Below, piece after piece: positions 44,567 through 51,949 of a DNA stretch of 64,000 bases (position 1 is its first letter; the number at the start of each line of letters is the position of its first letter). This DNA comes from Spirochaetae bacterium HGW-Spirochaetae-3 (lineage in GTDB: Bacteria; Spirochaetota; Spirochaetia; Treponematales; UBA12059). The stretch is from the NCBI GenBank assembly GCA_002839315.1, contig PGXV01000001.1:186001-250000 (forward strand). The letters run 5' to 3'. The translations under genes and the position numbers were made by a program. Under the pieces are notes generated by a model that saw only the letters and a list, made by a program, of their open reading frames with translations, did not search any database and was not told where the DNA came from.

Positions 44567-45772
44567 TTACTTGATCTGCTCGAAGACGGACTTGATGATG
44601 GCGATGGCCTCGCGCAGTTCCTTCTCGGTTATGACAAGGGGAGGGGCGAAGCGGATGATGTTGCCGTGGGTCTGCTTGGCGAGGAGTCCCGAGTCGCGGA
44701 GCGACAGGCATACGTTATACGCCTCGAAGCCCTTCTCGAAGACGACCGCGTTGAGGAGGCCCTTGCCGCGCACCTGCTTAATCTTGGGACAGGATATCTT
44801 GCCGACCTCGTCGCGGAAGATCTTGCCGAGGCGATCGGCGTTCTCGTCGAGCTTCTCGTCCACGAGCACGTCGAGGGCCGCCATGCCTACGGCGGCGGCG
44901 AGCGGGTTGCCGCCGAAGGTGGAACCGTGCGTGCCGGGCGTGAATACCTTCATCACGTCATGGTCGGCGACGATGGCCGATATCGGCATGATGCCGCCGC
45001 CGAGCGCCTTGCCGAGGCACATGATGTCGGGACGGGCGCCTTCCTCGTGCTGCCACGCGAAGCGCTTTCCGGTGCGGCTGAATCCGGTCTGGATCTCGTC
45101 GCATATGAACAGCATCTTGTTCTTGGTGCAGATGTCGCGGACGCTCTTCAGGTAGCCGGCCGGCGGTACGAATACGCCCGCCTCGCCCTGGATGGGCTCT
45201 ATGATGACGGCGACCGTGTTCGGCGTCACGGCCTTCTCTATCGCCGAGGCGTCGGCGTAGGGGACGCGCTTGAAGCCGGGACAGTACGGGCCGTAGTTGA
45301 CGTACGCGTCCGGGTCGCTCGACATGGAGATGATGGCGAGCGTCCTGCCGTGGAAGTTCTCTTCTACGCAGATGATCTCCTGCTTGCCGTTCTCGACGCC
45401 CTTTACCTCGACGCCCCAGCGGCGTGCGCACTTGAGGGCCGTCTCTACGGCCTCGGCGCCGGTATTCATCGGGAGCGCCATCTCGAAACCGGTGAACTCG
45501 CATAGCTTCTTGAGGAAGGGGCCCATGCGGTCGTTATGGAAGGCGCGGCTCGTCAGGGTGCACAGCTCGAGCTGGTCCTTGACGGCCTTGATTATCTTGG
45601 GGTGACGATGGCCTTGGTTGACGGCGGAATAGGCCGACAGGAAGTCGTAATAGGTCTTTCCTTCCGGATCCTTGACCCGGCAGCCCTCGGCCCAGGAGAT
45701 GACGACGGGGAGCGGATGATAGTTGTGCGCTCCGTACTTCTCGTCCATGGCAATGTAATCGTTGCTCTTCAT
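44567..45772 (-). CDS. rocD: Ornithine aminotransferase RocD
   Basis: RocD interconverts ornithine plus 2-oxoglutarate with glutamate semialdehyde plus glutamate in the cytoplasm. The 401-residue length is typical. The opening 'YGAHNYHPLPVVISWAEG' is the ornithine-aminotransferase signature, followed by SAYSAVNQGHRHP, MNTGAEAVETALKCAR, CVEENFHGRT, FICDEIQTGFSRTG and the PLP-lysine motif MCLGKALGGG. AGGAGG precedes the ATG. The 143-base AT-rich gap upstream probably holds the promoter (TATACT seen on the minus strand). Ornithine is also a peptidoglycan diamino acid in spirochaetes, which makes the neighbouring ddl and murE notable. Confidence 0.93.
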   Translation of the reverse strand: MKSNDYIAMDEKYGAHNYHPLPVVISWAEGCRVKDPEGKTYYDFLSAYSAVNQGHRHPKIIKAVKDQLELCTLTSRAFHNDRMGPFLKKLCEFTGFEMALPMNTGAEAVETALKCARRWGVEVKGVENGKQEIICVEENFHGRTLAIISMSSDPDAYVNYGPYCPGFKRVPYADASAIEKAVTPNTVAVIIEPIQGEAGVFVPPAGYLKSVRDICTKNKMLFICDEIQTGFSRTGKRFAWQHEEGARPDIMCLGKALGGGIMPISAIVADHDVMKVFTPGTHGSTFGGNPLAAAVGMAALDVLVDEKLDENADRLGKIFRDEVGKISCPKIKQVRGKGLLNAVVFEKGFEAYNVCLSLRDSGLLAKQTHGNIIRFAPPLVITEKELREAIAIIKSVFEQIK

Positions 45773-45915
45773 ACAAAACCTCCTACGATACGCGCCGCGC
45801 GGCGAGCCGCGGCGTCCACAGTATAAACCGCTCTTTGGCGTAATTCCAGTGAATATATCGTAGCTTCGAAATTAAATTGTTTCAATATAAATAATTATTC
45901 AGTAAGCTCGTATAA

Positions 45916-47004
45916 TTATGCGCGATCGTAGCGAACCGCCGCCCGCGTTTTCTTCCTGTCGACGGCCAGCGATACGAGCTCGTCGAGCAACGCGGAGTAG
46001 GGAAGGCCTCCGGCCTCGCACATCATCGGGTACATCGATATCGACGTGAACCCCGGTATAGTGTTGGCCTCGTTCAGGTAGACCGTTCCGTCATTCTTGT
46101 CGACGAAGAAATCGACGCGGGCCATGCCGGACAGACCGGCGGCCTTGTACGCGGCGACGGCGATATCCTTGACGCGACCGGTCGTCGCCTCGTCGAGCGG
46201 GGCGGGAACGACGAGCCTGGCTCCGTCGGGGTCTATGTACTTGGCGTCGTAGTCGTAGAACTCGTGGGACGGGATGATCTCCCCGGGTGGGAAGGCGCGG
46301 GGATCGTCGTTTCCGAGCACCGCGCACTCTATTTCCCTGGCCGCGACGAACGGCTCTATCAAGGCGCGGGTATCGTATTCAAGGGCGGCGGACAGCGCCG
46401 ACTTGAGGCCGGAGAGCGTCTCCGCCTTGGATGCGCCGACGCTGGAGCCGCAGGTTACCGGCTTGACGAACATCGGCCAGCCGAAGAGGCCCTCGGCGTT
46501 GGCCGCCAGGTCGTCGATACGGCCGAGATCGGAAGCCCGCGCGGTGATAGACGGGACGATCGGCAAGCCTGCCTGCCTCCACAGTGCCTTGGTCATCTCC
46601 TTATCCATGCCTATCGCGCTACCAAGGACGTCGGCGCCGACATAGGCGAGGTTGGCGCACTCGAGGAGGCCCTGTACGGTTCCGTCCTCGCCGAACGTAC
46701 CGTGCAGTACGGGGAATACCGCGTCGAGCGGCAGGTCGGCCGAACCGTGAGTGCCATATACGCGCAATCCCTTGCCAGGGACGACGAGCACCTCTGGGCC
46801 GTCGGCGCGAAGATCCATCGGCTCGTCTCCCTCGAGGCAGGTCGCGAGCACGCTGTCGGGCTGAAGATGCCAGGACCCGGCCTTGGTTATGCCTATCAGG
46901 TGGAGCCTGTGGGATTTGTCTAGATGGCGAATGACGCTAGCGGCGGATCGGAGCGAGACCTCGTGCTCCCCGGATTTACCGCCGTACAGAATTGCTAATC
47001 TCAT
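45916..47004 (-). CDS. ddl: D-alanine--D-alanine ligase
   Basis: Ddl joins two D-alanines for the peptidoglycan stem peptide, using ATP. The 362-residue protein starts with the family's AILYGGKSGEHEVSLRSA. It contains PVLHGTFGEDGTVQGLLE, GMDKEMTKALW, WPMFVKPVTCGSSVGASK, an EIECAVLG segment, and the metal-site end YLNEANTIPGFTSISMYP. It follows murE by 29 bases on the same strand, with GGAAG before the ATG, so the two wall genes form an operon. Confidence 0.95.
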   Translation of the reverse strand: MRLAILYGGKSGEHEVSLRSAASVIRHLDKSHRLHLIGITKAGSWHLQPDSVLATCLEGDEPMDLRADGPEVLVVPGKGLRVYGTHGSADLPLDAVFPVLHGTFGEDGTVQGLLECANLAYVGADVLGSAIGMDKEMTKALWRQAGLPIVPSITARASDLGRIDDLAANAEGLFGWPMFVKPVTCGSSVGASKAETLSGLKSALSAALEYDTRALIEPFVAAREIECAVLGNDDPRAFPPGEIIPSHEFYDYDAKYIDPDGARLVVPAPLDEATTGRVKDIAVAAYKAAGLSGMARVDFFVDKNDGTVYLNEANTIPGFTSISMYPMMCEAGGLPYSALLDELVSLAVDRKKTRAAVRYDRA

Positions 47005-47033
47005 GATGCTTCCTTACGTATGCTTATAGCCCG

Positions 47034-48572
47034 CTATGGGGCGTAGCCCGCTTCGTGTAATGCCGATTCCGCCTCTGCCAGTTCGTTCCACGGCACGGCG
47101 CCGGACGCGTAGTCTATCGTGCCCTCGTGGCCCTTGCCGAGAAGCAATACGGCGTCGCCGGGACGAGCCAGCGACAGCGCCTTGCGAATCGCCGCCTTCC
47201 TGTCCGTGATGAGGAACAGCGTCTCTCCCCGCGTAAGGCCTTCGCAACCGGCGGCTATGTCCTCCAGCAGGGCCATAGGGTCCTCGCCGCGCGGGTCCTC
47301 GTCGGCCAGTATGACGACGCCGCAGTACTTCGACGCTATCTTGCCTTGGGCCGGACGCTTCTGCACGTCGCGCTCGCCGCCGGAGCCGAAGACGCAGAGC
47401 AGCTTGCCCTTCACGCGGGCTTTGAGCGACGGGAGTATGGCCTCGAACGACGACGGCGTATGCGCGTAGTCGACTATTACCTCGTAGGGCTGCCCCATAT
47501 CGACGCGTGACATGCGCCCGAGCACCGGTTCCAGTCTTGGAAGGAGCGGCACGAGCTCGGCGACGGGTATTCCGGCCAATTTCGATACGGCGAGCGTCGC
47601 GCCGAGGGCGTTCTCTATGTTAAAGGCGCCAGGCAGCTCTATGCGCGCGGGATAGCTCTCCGCGCCCTCGTGGATGACGAACGACGCGCCTCGCTCGTCC
47701 ACGACGGCGTCCGTGGCGTACAGGTCGACGTCCGTCCGGGTAGCGGAGTAGCGGTAGACGGGCCTGGCGGTGGCGTCGGCGAAGTAGTCGACGCTGGGGT
47801 CGTCGGCGCAGACTATCCCGAAGCTCGGTACCTCTACGGCCGCGCCTGCAATCGTCTTGCGGTGGTCGACCCCGTCGAGCGCGCGGAACAGGTTGGCCTT
47901 GTCGTCGCGATAGCGCTCCCAGGTGCCGTGGAACTCCAGGTGCTCGTGCCTGACGTTGGTCATGAGACCAGCGTCGAAGGCTATGTCAGCCAGCCTGCCG
48001 GTCCTGGCTGATAGTCCGTGGGACGACGACTCGACGATCGCGTACTCGAAGCCCGAGTCAACCATGCGCGACAGGTGCTCGTGCACCGTCGTAGCCTCGG
48101 GCGTCGTCTGATGCTTGGGATTGGCCTCGACCCTATCGCCGACCCTATACTCCACCGTCGAGAAGAAGCCGGCCCTGCGCCCGGACAGGTCGAGCAATCG
48201 GTAGATGAGCCATACGACGGTGCTCTTGCCCTCTGTACCGGTCACGCCTAGGACCCTGATCCTGCTCGATGGATGGCCGTAGAAGGCCGCCGCCATCGGC
48301 GACATGGCCGCCCTGGCGTCCGGGACGCGCAGGTAGGCTATCCCAGCCTGATACTCCACCGGGCGCTCATGGACGACGGCGACGGCTCCGGCGCGTATCG
48401 CCTTTCCTATATAATCATGCCCGTCCGCGTGCAGTCCGGGGAACGCGAAGAATACGTACCCAGGCCCGATCTCGCGGGAATCGTACGACAGGCCGGAAAC
48501 GGCCACCGTCTTGTCTCCCACGATGGATACTGAGTCCCCGGGCGCTACGATGTCGAGGAATTTCTTGGTCAT
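47034..48572 (-). CDS. murE: UDP-MurNAc-tripeptide synthetase MurE, probably ornithine-adding
   Basis: MurE adds the third residue to UDP-MurNAc-L-Ala-D-Glu. The 512-residue protein has the Mur-ligase order: LSYDSREIGPGYVFFAFPG, the ATP loop GVTGTEGKSTVVWL, TTPEATTVH, the carbamylated-Lys region YRDDKANLFRAL, and VDYAHTPSSFEAIL. Where DAP-adding enzymes have DNPR, this one reads DEDPRGEDP. Together with the rocD neighbour and known ornithine peptidoglycan of spirochaetes, I infer L-ornithine (or lysine) as substrate. The start has no ribosome site but a promoter immediately upstream. Confidence 0.92.
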   Translation of the reverse strand: MTKKFLDIVAPGDSVSIVGDKTVAVSGLSYDSREIGPGYVFFAFPGLHADGHDYIGKAIRAGAVAVVHERPVEYQAGIAYLRVPDARAAMSPMAAAFYGHPSSRIRVLGVTGTEGKSTVVWLIYRLLDLSGRRAGFFSTVEYRVGDRVEANPKHQTTPEATTVHEHLSRMVDSGFEYAIVESSSHGLSARTGRLADIAFDAGLMTNVRHEHLEFHGTWERYRDDKANLFRALDGVDHRKTIAGAAVEVPSFGIVCADDPSVDYFADATARPVYRYSATRTDVDLYATDAVVDERGASFVIHEGAESYPARIELPGAFNIENALGATLAVSKLAGIPVAELVPLLPRLEPVLGRMSRVDMGQPYEVIVDYAHTPSSFEAILPSLKARVKGKLLCVFGSGGERDVQKRPAQGKIASKYCGVVILADEDPRGEDPMALLEDIAAGCEGLTRGETLFLITDRKAAIRKALSLARPGDAVLLLGKGHEGTIDYASGAVPWNELAEAESALHEAGYAP

Positions 48573-48578
48573 CCCGCA

Positions 48579-48607
48579 ATCGTAGCGACGTACGCGATCT
48601 TGCGCAA
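48579..48607 (-). promoter_or_regulatory. Promoter, predicted leaderless start for murE
   Basis: Minus-strand TTGCGC (48602-48607), 17 bases, TACGAT (48579-48584), then 6 bases to the ATG. Individual matches are modest but spacing fits the pattern seen elsewhere in the window. Confidence 0.4.
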
Positions 48608-48656
48608 TATACGCGGCTCGCTCATCGATTCCACATAAGTGAGCGAAGACTCAGGC

Positions 48657-48708
48657 TTGACAATTATGAATTGACGGGCAACTATGGTTACAAACAGCGT
48701 CGCTGTTT
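48657..48708 (+). promoter_or_regulatory. Candidate promoter and dyad operator of the beta-barrel gene
   Basis: A perfect -35 TTGACA (48657-48662) is present, but the best -10 (TATGGT at 48683-48688) is 20 bases away. Just downstream AAACAGCG (48692-48699) and CGCTGTTT (48701-48708) form a palindrome around one T. It overlaps or follows the expected start, as a repressor site would. Confidence 0.4.
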
Positions 48709-48736
48709 TGACAATGAACTAAATCTTGGAGGAATC

Positions 48737-49675
48737 ATGAAGAAACTCGTAGCGATCCTGATGATCGCCGCCTTCGTTATCCCGGCTTTCGCCGACGATG
48801 CCCAGACCCTTCCCAAGGGAGTGCTTCGCACCTATCTGACCACCGCCTACGCTTCTGGCGACCAGGCTTTCAACGCCGACGGCGACAAGGTCGACGGTAC
48901 CGAGCTTAAGGCCCTTAACCTCGGAACCGCCATCGAGTTCGGCGTTACCGACTGGATCTCCGCCGGTATTCAATGGGCTCCCGGAGCTAATGTATGGTCT
49001 GAATATGCTGGTGACGCAGACATGACCGTCAACGGCCTCTATGACATCAAGGTCGGAGCAAAGGTCCAGATCATCGGAGAGAAGGCCCCCGTTCAGGTTC
49101 CGAATGTACGCATGACGGTTACCCCCGGCGTCAAGATTCCGCTTCCCGGTACCGATTGGGCGAAGCAGTTAGAGAATGCTGGTGCCGGCGATTCCTATAT
49201 TGTCGCTGATGCAGCGAAGCATGCTTTGGCTCTCGGTGGCCAGCTTTCTTTTGATTATGTTATTAATGATGCCTTCTTCCTCAACCTGTTCGGCGAGTAC
49301 ATGAAATACCTGCCCCGTAAGGATGCTGCAAGCAGTTTGCTAGCTTATCAATTTTACGGTGAAACTTTAGACTATGACTATGGCTATGCTTTCAAACTAG
49401 AGTTCGAGCCCCACTACGAGCTAGCGCTCGGCGCTGGCAAGCTTAGCCTCGGTCTCCCGGTCACCTATGACATGTTCCCTGAGACGGTTACTAATGACGT
49501 TGGTAATGGTCTAGATGGGTACACCCTTAGCCTCAGCCCGTCCGCCAGCTATTTCTTCATGGCCGGCCCGATCCCCCTCGACCTGAAGCTTGGCTACACG
49601 CTACCGGTGATGGGCAAGAACGCTTCTATCCTGAACACCGCCGTTTTCCAGATTAAGTGTTATCTGAAGTTCTAA
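48737..49675 (+). CDS. Outer-membrane beta-barrel protein, function unknown
   Basis: The 312-residue product has a cleavable signal (ending PAFADDA) and alternating hydrophobic strands through to a C-terminal aromatic residue (QIKCYLKF), as in outer-membrane barrels. Strand-like segments include AIEFGVTDWISAGIQWAP, IKVGAKVQII, LGGQLSFDYVI and YELALGAGKLSLGLPVTY. TTGGAGGAATC precedes the ATG. Stretches near 49170-49300, 49320-49400 and 49490-49530 switch to AT-rich codons that are rare in the rest of the window; these probably encode loops. It may be a porin-like or fatty-acid-transporter-like protein, but I cannot name it. Confidence 0.75.
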   Translation: MKKLVAILMIAAFVIPAFADDAQTLPKGVLRTYLTTAYASGDQAFNADGDKVDGTELKALNLGTAIEFGVTDWISAGIQWAPGANVWSEYAGDADMTVNGLYDIKVGAKVQIIGEKAPVQVPNVRMTVTPGVKIPLPGTDWAKQLENAGAGDSYIVADAAKHALALGGQLSFDYVINDAFFLNLFGEYMKYLPRKDAASSLLAYQFYGETLDYDYGYAFKLEFEPHYELALGAGKLSLGLPVTYDMFPETVTNDVGNGLDGYTLSLSPSASYFFMAGPIPLDLKLGYTLPVMGKNASILNTAVFQIKCYLKF

Positions 49676-49702
49676 TCCAGGCTCTCGTCTGGTGAAAAGC
49701 GG

Positions 49703-49734
49703 CCGTTCCGGAAATCGGGGCGGCTGTTTTTGTT
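49703..49734 (+). terminator. Terminator after the beta-barrel gene
   Basis: CCGTTCCG (49703-49710) pairs with CGGGGCGG (49716-49723) using two G-U pairs, with a GAAAT loop. CTGTTTTTGTT follows. Confidence 0.7.
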
Positions 49735-49782
49735 AGTGGATAAGTAGTTCAGTGGATCAGTGGATCAGTAGTAGCCACTCCG

Positions 49783-49860
49783 CCGTCGTTGACCTGCGGA
49801 GCGCAGCGAGACAGGTCGAACGACGGCCGGCAATCGCGGCCTACTGGCCCGCGATTGCCG
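49783..49860. repeat. Pair of extragenic hairpins with flanking short tandem repeats
   Basis: Hairpin 1 pairs 49783-49796 with 49812-49826 (14-15 bases with one bulge). Hairpin 2 pairs 49828-49839 with 49849-49860 (12 perfect bases). They are preceded by tandem GTGGATCAGT-type units (about 49752-49770) and followed by CAGATCACAGATCAC. The unit fills the 211-base gap between two outer-membrane protein genes and looks like a REP/BIME-like element. Confidence 0.6.
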
Positions 49861-49886
49861 TTCTTCCACAGATCACAGATCACTTC

Positions 49887-51179
49887 TTAAAATTCGTACC
49901 GCATCTTCAGCCGTATCCAGGCGTTATCCACGTACTGCCCCAGTTCTCCTGACTCGTCGCCGCCGAACCATCCGCCCGACAGGCCGATGCTGCCGTCGCC
50001 TATGGCCAGCTCGGCGCTCGGGACTATCATGACGTCAGCGTCCTCGATGCCGTAGATGGCCGACAGCTCGATCTGGAGCTTGTCGCGTAGGAAAGAGCGC
50101 GACAGATGACCCGTTATTCGCGTATGAGTCGGGTCGCCGGAGGCTTCGATGTCGAGCGGAGAGGTGATGCCGTCGTCGGCGAGTCGGTAGGTGCCGGATC
50201 CCTGCAGGTTAAGGCTCAAGCCCCAGAAGAGGCCGTGGTCGAAACCGAGGGACCAGGCGAGGTGGGGGTTATAGACCAGCGGGTCGTCCCCTGAGAGGTC
50301 GTTCGTGATATTCGCTGCCAGCTCTGCGCGCAGGTTGAAGCCCGCGAGTACCGTAGCCATGTCGAAGCCGGCCTGATGGTAACGATTGTACGAGATATCG
50401 ATATTGGGCGGTGCTAAACTCGTGATATCGATAACAGGCGTCGGAAGGTACCCATAGAAATACTGCATGCCAAGGTCTATTCCGCCTAGGTTCGATGTCA
50501 GACGAGCGCCGGTCTGGGCATACTCGAGCGTGCCTGTATCGGGTACGTTGAACGTCGTGACGCCCATTCCGATGAGTGTTTTTATCTGGGTTGGCGTCCA
50601 TCTTCCTTCGTAGTCTACGCGGGTACCCTCGAAGCCGGGAAGGCCGACGAGCTCGACGCGGGAATTCGATCCGAGATCCAACGAAAGCCGTACCATCGGC
50701 CTGGCGATCCTGAGCTCCTGTTCGTCGGTTACGGTCAGGTCTGTATGGTCGAGGGGGTTGAGCACGTTCAACGGGCCCAGGCTATCCGCCTTGCCCCAGT
50801 TTATCTTGAGGAGGCCTCCTTCGACGATGAGCGGGCCGGAATAGAGCCGCACCGATACCTGGTCGAGGGCGTCGGCGGGAGACTCGGTGAATATTCGCTC
50901 CGAGAGCCCGAGCCTCATGAAGGCGTCGACGGAGGAGCCGCTCGCGGAAAGATCTATCGTCCCGGAGGCGAGGCCGGCTAGGGGGGCGTCAGGATAGCCT
51001 GAGGCCGGGAACGCGGTCGCGGCGAATTCGACGGAGCCGCCGAGGCGAACGGCCGAATCGCCCGAGCCGGCGGGGCTCGCGGCTTCTTGCCCAGAGTCGC
51101 CGAAGCCGAAATCCTGGGCCGAGGCCGGGATAAGGGCCGCGACGAGGCTCGCTATGACGATGAATCGTATGTATCTCAT
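49887..51179 (-). CDS. Outer-membrane protein of the MMPL/LolA module (DUF1302-like)
   Basis: The 430-residue protein has a signal peptide (ending ASAQDF) and a beta-rich body ending in Phe (LKMRYEF), typical of barrels. The segment LIVEGGLLKINWGKADSLGPLNVLNPLDHTD resembles the conserved 'G.q.i.WG..d....ndvinP.D' motif of DUF1302-type outer-membrane proteins. These often accompany MMPL transporters and LolA-like proteins. The ATG at 51177-51179 overlaps the upstream stop by one base; a GTG just before it is an alternative. It is the last gene of the tetR operon. Confidence 0.75.
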   Translation of the reverse strand: MRYIRFIVIASLVAALIPASAQDFGFGDSGQEAASPAGSGDSAVRLGGSVEFAATAFPASGYPDAPLAGLASGTIDLSASGSSVDAFMRLGLSERIFTESPADALDQVSVRLYSGPLIVEGGLLKINWGKADSLGPLNVLNPLDHTDLTVTDEQELRIARPMVRLSLDLGSNSRVELVGLPGFEGTRVDYEGRWTPTQIKTLIGMGVTTFNVPDTGTLEYAQTGARLTSNLGGIDLGMQYFYGYLPTPVIDITSLAPPNIDISYNRYHQAGFDMATVLAGFNLRAELAANITNDLSGDDPLVYNPHLAWSLGFDHGLFWGLSLNLQGSGTYRLADDGITSPLDIEASGDPTHTRITGHLSRSFLRDKLQIELSAIYGIEDADVMIVPSAELAIGDGSIGLSGGWFGGDESGELGQYVDNAWIRLKMRYEF

Positions 51180-51949
51180 CACGGCCTCCCCGTTTCCAGA
51201 TAGCGGGTGGTAAAAACGCTGTCGGGGATAGGGTCGTCGTACTTGAGGATCTCGATCTGGATGCTGGTGGAGGTGCCGGCCTGTACATTGGTCATCTTCG
51301 TGTTCATCGCCGTAAGCCTGCCCTGGATATCCTTAGGGGAGCCGGATTCCATGACCTTGAACAGCTTGCCCTTGCGATCGAATAGCTCGATACGCAGGAC
51401 TATCCTGCTCGCTTTATCTATCCACGAGACCATGCTGGAGTACTGGTAGCCCGAGTCCCTGGGGCGGGACTCGATGACCCAGCAATCCTTGCCGTCAAGC
51501 CGTTCCGAGCGAAGCAACGCGTGCGTATCGGCGTCGGCCGACCTGTTGGCCGAGGATATATCGTCGTAGCTGAGGTCCGTTCCCATGAAGCTACCGGAGC
51601 CTTCCCCGGAGGCTATGCGGCGGACCTTGCCGAGCGACGGAAGGAATATCCAACGGTCGTCGTCCCTGCCCGGGTTCTCTATCACGAGGAAACGCGTTCC
51701 GGCGACGCTGGCCGGCTTCTGGAAGACTATGACGGCGCGCGTCCCATCCTGCCCGTCGAGGGAGTACTGGTCGACGAGGCGTTCCGTCGTCGTGCCGTCC
51801 TTTGCCGTTATTATCATGCGGGAGCGGGTGGAGACGGTCTTGGCGTCTATCCTGTCGCGCGACGACCGGATTATTTCGTCGGCGCTCTGGGCCGTCGCGG
51901 AGAGAGAGGCCGCGGCGAGGATGGCGGCCGCGATGATGAATCGTTTCAT
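51179..51949 (-). CDS. LolA-like outer-membrane lipoprotein-sorting protein
   Basis: The 256-residue periplasmic protein has a signal peptide (ending SATAQSADE) and the LolA/LolB-like half-barrel pattern. DEIIRSSRDRIDAKTVSTRSRMII opens it, followed by FQKPASVAGTRFLVIENPGRDDDRWIFLPSLGKVRRI and GSFMGTDLSYDDI. That last pair matches the DUF4292/'lipoprotein-sorting' class found next to MMPL genes. It would shuttle a lipid or lipoprotein across the periplasm. The ATG overlaps the MMPL stop (ATGA). A much longer open frame exists upstream but runs over the MMPL gene. Confidence 0.85.
   Translation of the reverse strand: MKRFIIAAAILAAASLSATAQSADEIIRSSRDRIDAKTVSTRSRMIITAKDGTTTERLVDQYSLDGQDGTRAVIVFQKPASVAGTRFLVIENPGRDDDRWIFLPSLGKVRRIASGEGSGSFMGTDLSYDDISSANRSADADTHALLRSERLDGKDCWVIESRPRDSGYQYSSMVSWIDKASRIVLRIELFDRKGKLFKVMESGSPKDIQGRLTAMNTKMTNVQAGTSTSIQIEILKYDDPIPDSVFTTRYLETGRP

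Noticed and set aside
49740-49886. CRISPR array or tRNA in the repeat-rich gap
   Set aside because: Repeats are short and irregular, with no spacer periodicity, and no cloverleaf could be drawn.
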